DNA of 64,000 bases, taken from Paenibacillus uliginis N3/975 (GTDB taxonomy: Bacteria > Bacillota > Bacilli > Paenibacillales > Paenibacillaceae). The notes under the pieces are model-generated. The model did not search any database and was not told the origin of the DNA. It worked only from the letters and a program-made list of their open reading frames with translations. This document shows, piece by piece, positions 60,102-64,000 of the stretch. Made by a program: the position numbers and the translations under genes. Where the stretch lies: positions 4,380,263-4,444,262 of the forward strand of contig NZ_LT840184.1 of assembly GCF_900177425.1 (NCBI RefSeq). Reading direction: 5' to 3'. Each line of letters opens with the position of its first letter. Within the stretch, counting starts at the first letter, position 1.

Positions 60102-60145
60102 AAAAAGGCTGCCCCAAGGTTCTGTTCAAGAACTTTGGAGCAGCC
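60102..60145 (-). terminator. Intrinsic terminator after gpr
   Basis: Minus-strand GGCTGCTCCAAAGTTCT / AGAACCTTGGGGCAGCC stem (one or two mismatches) followed by TTTTTGC. Confidence 0.88.
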
Positions 60146-60210
60146 ATATGGTTTGATATGTTTATATTGGTTGTGAATGCCCATAGCAGCCAGGCGTTCT
60201 TTCTACAAAT

Positions 60211-61212
60211 CTAGTGTGTGTATGCACCAGCATTGCCAGGATCAACCGCTTCGTGCAGTGCAGCATTCAGACCGCTTGCTACGATGTTGGCGATATCCTC
60301 GATAAACTCATCAATCTCTTTCGGCGTGACGATAAGGTCGTGACCAAGCGGCTCCAGCACCTCTTTCACTAAAGCCAGGCGCTCATTTTCCGGGATCTCA
60401 TTAAGCATGCCCATAATCTGACCGGTCTCCGGCGCTCCCTTGCCAAAATGATCCTTCATCAGTTCGATCGCATTGTTCACAATCGTTGATGCATAGCATA
60501 CGGTTGGAACACCGATAGCTATACAAGGTACGCCAAGAATTTCTTGGGTCAGACCCTTCCGCTTGTTGCCGATGCCGGACCCCGGATGGATACCGATATC
60601 CGCGATTTGGATCGTTGTATTTACCCGTTCCAGTGATCGGGAAGCCAGCGCATCAATCGCTACAATGGCATCCGGACGCGTCCGTTCAACGATGCCGTGG
60701 ACGATTTCACTCGACTCAATTCCAGTCAACCCAAGCACACCGGGTGCTACGGCACTAACCTGGCGATATCCAGGTGACACCCGGTCCGGCATCAATTCAA
60801 AATAATGACGGGTTACCATGACATTCTCAACGACGAGCGGACCTAGTGAATCCGGGGTTACATTCCAATTGCCGAGTCCAACGATCAGGATGGAAGCATT
60901 TTTACCGATACCAATACGCTGGATGAAATCCTCAAACTCGCGGGCGAACACCGATGCCACCTGCTCCTGCAACCCGGTATCTCCATTTCGCAAATCAGGT
61001 ACTTCAAGTGTTACATAGTGTCCCTTGACTCTTCCAATCCTTTGGGAGGCAGCTTCATTTTGAACATCAAGTCGGGTAATCTTGATTCCATCCTCCTGCT
61101 TAACGTCTTCCAAAACTCCTGAAATCGGCGGAGCTTCAGAGCCGGAGACAAGTTCTCTCGATTCAACCGCCAAATCCGTTCGAACCGAATAACGCTGCAG
61201 ATCTAATTCCAT
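60211..61212 (-). CDS. gpr: GPR germination endopeptidase
   Basis: Protease that starts degradation of small acid-soluble spore proteins at germination. 333 residues. Begins MELDLQRYSVRTDLAVESRE, a propeptide region that is removed by self-cleavage in B. subtilis. The body shows VGLGNWNVTPDSLGP and AIDALASRSLERVNTTIQI, and GIHPGSGIGNKRKGL. The upstream GCATA-N18-CACACTA pair is a good SigF/SigG-type promoter, so forespore expression is expected. Confidence 0.96.
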   Translation of the reverse strand: MELDLQRYSVRTDLAVESRELVSGSEAPPISGVLEDVKQEDGIKITRLDVQNEAASQRIGRVKGHYVTLEVPDLRNGDTGLQEQVASVFAREFEDFIQRIGIGKNASILIVGLGNWNVTPDSLGPLVVENVMVTRHYFELMPDRVSPGYRQVSAVAPGVLGLTGIESSEIVHGIVERTRPDAIVAIDALASRSLERVNTTIQIADIGIHPGSGIGNKRKGLTQEILGVPCIAIGVPTVCYASTIVNNAIELMKDHFGKGAPETGQIMGMLNEIPENERLALVKEVLEPLGHDLIVTPKEIDEFIEDIANIVASGLNAALHEAVDPGNAGAYTH

Positions 61213-61243
61213 GCTGATTCACTCTCCTGCATCATAATAATGG

Positions 61244-61273
61244 TAGTGTGCTGGAGTTGGACAAGGATTATGC
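61244..61273 (-). promoter_or_regulatory. SigF/SigG-type forespore promoter of gpr
   Basis: Minus strand GCATA (61269-61273), 18-base spacer, CACACTA (61244-61250; one base off CATACTA). It stands about 32 bases before the gpr start. Confidence 0.6.
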
Positions 61274-61366
61274 AGAAGTCTTTTTCAAAAAAAGAAAGTT
61301 ATATTTTTCGCATGAAGGTGCATTTTCCCCTTTTGAGAAAGTAGGCGAAGTCGTTTCTACTTGGTA

Positions 61367-61395
61367 TTGCTTTTTGTACCCCCCCATGCTAAAAT
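61367..61395 (+). promoter_or_regulatory. SigA-type promoter of rpsT
   Basis: -35 TTGCTT (61367-61372), 17-base spacer, -10 TAAAAT (61390-61395), with the rpsT start about 57 bases downstream. Confidence 0.65.
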
Positions 61396-61451
61396 ATTTT
61401 AAGTTGTGAAACATTTCGCTCTATTGAAATGCCTTACAGGAGGTGAATGTA

Positions 61452-61724
61452 ATGCCAAACATTAAATCCGCGGTTAAACGCGTCAAAACGAACGACAAAC
61501 GCCATGCACTCAACATTTCCCAAAAATCCGCACTTCGCACAGCAGTTAAGAACGCTGACGTAGCGCTGACTGGTACGGAGGTTGAAACTGCTAAAGCTGC
61601 TTTCCAAGCCGCTTCCCAAAAGCTTGACAAAGCCGTTACGAAGGGCCTGATCCATAAAAATGCGGCTGCCCGCAAGAAGTCCCGTCTGGCGAAAAGACTG
61701 AACGCTCTTACTTCCCAAGCGTAA
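61452..61724 (+). CDS. rpsT: 30S ribosomal protein S20
   Basis: 90-residue basic helical protein binding 16S rRNA early in 30S assembly. Starts MPNIKSAVKRVKTNDKRHAL, ends RLAKRLNALTSQA. The ATG at 61452 is preceded by AGGAGGTGAATGTA; an in-frame ATG three codons earlier lies inside that site. Divergent from gpr, as in B. subtilis. Confidence 0.97.
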   Translation: MPNIKSAVKRVKTNDKRHALNISQKSALRTAVKNADVALTGTEVETAKAAFQAASQKLDKAVTKGLIHKNAAARKKSRLAKRLNALTSQA

Positions 61725-61751
61725 GATTGCGTTTCTGAATAAGAAGTGGAA

Positions 61752-61787
61752 AACCCTGGACAGCCTAAGCTGATCAGGGTTTTTTGA
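61752..61787 (+). terminator. Intrinsic terminator after rpsT
   Basis: AACCCTG (61752-61758) pairs with CAGGGTT, with an inner AGC-rich loop, followed by TTTTTTG. Confidence 0.85.
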
Positions 61788-61872
61788 TTGTTTAGGAGAG
61801 TATATACTTTTTAGAGTCTGCTTCCCTGAAGTACGTAGATAGGCGATTTCTAATGTGTAGCGGTTAGGGGCT

Positions 61873-62892
61873 TTAAGCCCCGAGCCGAAGTAAAAACAAC
61901 TCTAGTCCCAAGACTTTGTCCACTCCACCTGTCTTCATCTTGTAATCCAAATCTCCCAGATGATTCAGTATGTTTTCCAATCGGGAAGTTTCGAATTTCC
62001 GTGCCTGCTCCCCGGCAATCTTTACAGCATACGGATGCAGACCAATCTGCGAAGCGATCTGCTGCTGGGAGTAGCTCTGTTTGGATAAAGTCTTCACCTG
62101 TAAAATAATCCGAAACTGTCTCGTGATGAGTGCGGCTATTTTAATCGGTTCCTCACGTTGCTTCAGAAGCTCATAGAAAATAGATAACGCCTTATCAATC
62201 CGAAGATTCGCGATATCCTCCACCAGAGCAAACACATTCTGCTCCGTGCTTCGGGCCACCATATGATCCACAGTTGCCTCATCCACCGTTCCGCCGGCTC
62301 CGGCGTACAGACACAGCTTATCGATTTCCCCAGCAAGGGTCTGTAGGCCCGTGCCTGCGTTGCGGACGAGTGCCTCTGCGGCTCCCGGACCAAATGAGCA
62401 GTTCTGTATCGAGGCCTGCTTGTCCACCCATCTCAACAATTCATCCCCGCCGAGAGGCATAAAAGCAAGAGCCGTTCCTACCTTCTTAACAGCCTTCACT
62501 ACTTTTTTGCGCTCATCGAGCTTTTCATGCTGAACCATAAACACAACAACACTGTAATCCGCCGGATTATCTAAATATTCCAACAGCGCCTCTACTCTAT
62601 GCTCAATTTTGCTGTTATCTTTACCAGCCGTAAACAGGGAAGTATCTCTTACAAAAATCAGTTTTCTCGGCACCATAAAAGGTACGGTTTCCGCTTCCTC
62701 AACTACAGCCTGTATAGGTACTTCCCCCAGATCCATATGAATCAGGGCAAAATCCTTGTCTTCTTTAGTTAACAGCTGCGATTCCAATAACGCAGCGAAT
62801 TCATTCATTTGATATTTCTCACTGCCGTAAAGCAGGTAAACGGAGGATACCTCCCCCTGCTTGACCGCCTTTGCTGCTGCTTTGGCATCCAT
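61873..62892 (-). CDS. holA: DNA polymerase III subunit delta
   Basis: 339-residue clamp-loader subunit (YqeN) that opens the beta clamp. The N-terminal domain starts VYLLYGSEKYQMNEF, the usual family opening; AAA-like fold, then the helical C-terminal collar domain (LEDIANLRIDKALSIFYELLKQREEP region, landmark FYELLKQ, and LGLELFLLRLGA). Complete. Convergent with rpsT, as in B. subtilis. Confidence 0.94.
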   Translation of the reverse strand: MDAKAAAKAVKQGEVSSVYLLYGSEKYQMNEFAALLESQLLTKEDKDFALIHMDLGEVPIQAVVEEAETVPFMVPRKLIFVRDTSLFTAGKDNSKIEHRVEALLEYLDNPADYSVVVFMVQHEKLDERKKVVKAVKKVGTALAFMPLGGDELLRWVDKQASIQNCSFGPGAAEALVRNAGTGLQTLAGEIDKLCLYAGAGGTVDEATVDHMVARSTEQNVFALVEDIANLRIDKALSIFYELLKQREEPIKIAALITRQFRIILQVKTLSKQSYSQQQIASQIGLHPYAVKIAGEQARKFETSRLENILNHLGDLDYKMKTGGVDKVLGLELFLLRLGA

Positions 62893-62974
62893 CCTGTGTT
62901 CCCCCTTCTCTTTCTTTGTACACTATACCAAAAAAGCTGCCCTTAAAGCGAGAAGCGGGCTTTTTACATCAAAA

Positions 62975-63095
62975 GAAAAACATCTATCGACATAACTCAA
63001 AGAAGATAGGCCGCATCGAGTCGTAATTTTTCTTGCGAGATAAGGATGCACTTTAATCCGATGTTTATACTTTCTTATCTCATAGCAAAAGGACC
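62975..63095 (+). repeat. Structured dispersed repeat, copy B
   Basis: Second copy of the element at 39882-40006, same orientation and same conserved blocks (GAAAAACATCTATCGA, TTTTTCTTGCGAGATAAGGATGC, TTTATACTTTCTTATCTC; the middle block is quoted across a small gap). The GAGATAAG/CTTATCTC arms are identical in both copies; the central hairpin is poorly conserved. It lies in the 373-base gap (62893-63265) between holA and the acidic protein, where I see no gene. Confidence 0.8.
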
Positions 63096-63123
63096 TCGGC
63101 GCGTTGGCTGCGAGGTCCTTTTG
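63087..63123. terminator. Perfect 12-bp hairpin, probably bidirectional terminator
   Basis: AAAAGGACCTCG (63087-63098) pairs with CGAGGTCCTTTT (63111-63122) around a 12-base loop. It could end the minus-strand gene at 63266 or a short plus-strand transcript of repeat copy B. A further weaker hairpin (CGGAGTG/CACTCCG) lies at about 63148-63170. Confidence 0.7.
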
Positions 63124-63265
63124 TCCCAACATCTATATAAACGCCGGACGGAGTGCTCTAGAATCACTCCGCCGTCGGTCATATGACGGTGGTTAGGCGG
63201 CATATTTCCTATCTACCTTAACTTATTCATATCTCTTGGTAAGTGTGCACCGGTTTATCGTCTTT

Positions 63266-64000
63266 TTAAGGCGTTGTTACTGATTTGGTTGTATCTGATT
63301 TCTCTGGTGTATCTGCATTAACTTTTTTGTCTGCTTTATCGGTTTGATCCGAATTTTCAGGCTTCTCAGTCTTTTCGGCTTCTGGCTTGTTTGACTCAAC
63401 CGGTTGTTGAACGTTAAGTACGTGCTTAACCTCTTTTTGGTCGACGAGCACCGTATAGGTGAAGTTCTTGCTGTCTACGGACCATTCTCCAGCAATCCAA
63501 TCCCCGTTCAGCGGAAGTGAATGTATCACTTCAGGTAACTGATCAGCTGCAGGGAGCCGATACATGACCAGTTGATCAATTTCTAAGGACGCACTGTAAA
63601 GACCATCCGGAGAAGACCATTGCCCCGGTACCATACCCGTAATACCATGTTTATTAACATTATCGAAAGAAGTATCCAGACTTTCCGTAACTGTAACATC
63701 GGTTTCAGCAGGCTTTTGGGTGTCCTGAATATCCTTTGATCCCTGGGAATCGGGTTCAGGCAGCTCTGAAGGTGGAGCCGTTGGTTTGTGTGCCTCTTGT
63801 GGAGGTTCCGTATTCCCCGTTTTGCCTTTCGTTGAACCCTCTCGGGCAGAAGTTCCTGCGTCCGGGCTAGCTGCCCGGCTCTTATTATCGTTTTTCGTAT
63901 CTTCTACCGGCACTGAATCCATATTGGTCGATACACTTTCATCAGGGCTGCTCTTCTCCGCCCCAGCCTTCTCGGAGTCATCCTCAGCCGCTGCATATGG
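63266..64000 (-). CDS. Hypothetical acidic, low-complexity protein (5' end outside window)
   Basis: Frame stays open to the right edge (reading ...PYAAAEDDSEKAGAEKSS), so the start and probable signal sequence lie outside. The visible part is about 244 residues: a Ser/Glu/Pro/Lys-rich disordered stretch, a small folded part (MVPGQWSSPDGLYSASLEID to FTYTVLVDQKEVKHVL), then a Glu/Lys/Asp tail repeating PEKSD/PENSDQTDKADKK. The 'WSPDG' wording recalls surface beta-propeller (WD40/TolB) segments, probably an exported protein. Not recognised; position upstream of holA is that of comEC in B. subtilis, which is not visible here. Confidence 0.7.
   Translation of the reverse strand, partial: PYAAAEDDSEKAGAEKSSPDESVSTNMDSVPVEDTKNDNKSRAASPDAGTSAREGSTKGKTGNTEPPQEAHKPTAPPSELPEPDSQGSKDIQDTQKPAETDVTVTESLDTSFDNVNKHGITGMVPGQWSSPDGLYSASLEIDQLVMYRLPAADQLPEVIHSLPLNGDWIAGEWSVDSKNFTYTVLVDQKEVKHVLNVQQPVESNKPEAEKTEKPENSDQTDKADKKVNADTPEKSDTTKSVTTP

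Noticed and set aside
1..64000. CRISPR arrays, tRNA genes, rRNA genes, prophage genes, insertion-sequence transposases
   Set aside because: No regularly spaced repeats, no tRNA-like cloverleaf that I recognise, and no transposase or phage protein among the readable frames.

Overview
The window looks like the chromosome of a spore-forming, low-GC Gram-positive of the Paenibacillus type. The gene order follows the Bacillus subtilis comE-dnaK-yqe-yqf-dnaG-sigA block almost gene for gene: holA, rpsT, gpr, spoIIP, yqxA-like, lepA, hemW, hrcA, grpE, dnaK, dnaJ, prmA, rsmE, mtaB, yqeW, rpsU, yqeY, nfeD, floA, yqfC, yqfD, phoH, yqfF, ybeY, dgkA, cdd, era, yqzL, recO, glyQ, glyS, yqxD, dnaG, rpoD, trmK, nif3. 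Sporulation genes (gpr, spoIIP, yqfC, yqfD, a CotD-like coat protein) confirm a spore former. Family-level placement is inferred from gene content; I ran no search. Nearly everything is on the minus strand. The plus-strand genes are an S8 protease, the Na/Pi transporter yqeW, a small orphan and rpsT.

Layout from the left: a subtilisin-like protease entering from outside the window; a small coat-like protein; rnpB with promoter and terminator; nif3-trmK-membrane protein; rpoD-dnaG-yqxD; glyQS under a glycine T-box; recO-yqzL-era-cdd-dgkA-ybeY-yqfF-phoH-yqfD-yqfC; a lineage-specific membrane protein with floA and nfeD; yqeY-rpsU; a HIT protein; the double-strand-break repair cluster sbcC-sbcD-addA-addB; rlmI; yqeW; a Nudix hydrolase; mtaB-rsmE-M50 protease-prmA; two small unknowns; the heat-shock operon; two orphans; an ArgA-like acetyltransferase; hemW; lepA; a YqxA-like protein; spoIIP; gpr; rpsT; holA; and an acidic repetitive secreted-type protein running off the right edge.

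The most notable item is the heat-shock operon hrcA-[chaperonin]-grpE-dnaK-dnaJ. It starts with a perfect CIRCE operator, and a chaperonin of archaeal/thermosome type (group II-like, matching what is called group III in bacteria) is inserted between hrcA and grpE. Other points worth a second look are an RNase P RNA that reads as class A rather than the Bacillus class B, an arginine-box-like operator in front of the ArgA-like gene, two copies of a roughly 120-bp structured repeat, a MITE-like element after spoIIP, a long imperfect palindrome after addB, and a branched terminator-like element after sbcC.

Functionally, the window combines replication and transcription initiation (DnaG, RpoD, HolA), translation and RNA modification (GlyQS, LepA, S20, S21, Era, YbeY, RsmE, PrmA, TrmK, MtaB, RlmI, RNase P), protein folding, recombination repair, membrane organisation (FloA/NfeD, DgkA) and sporulation.
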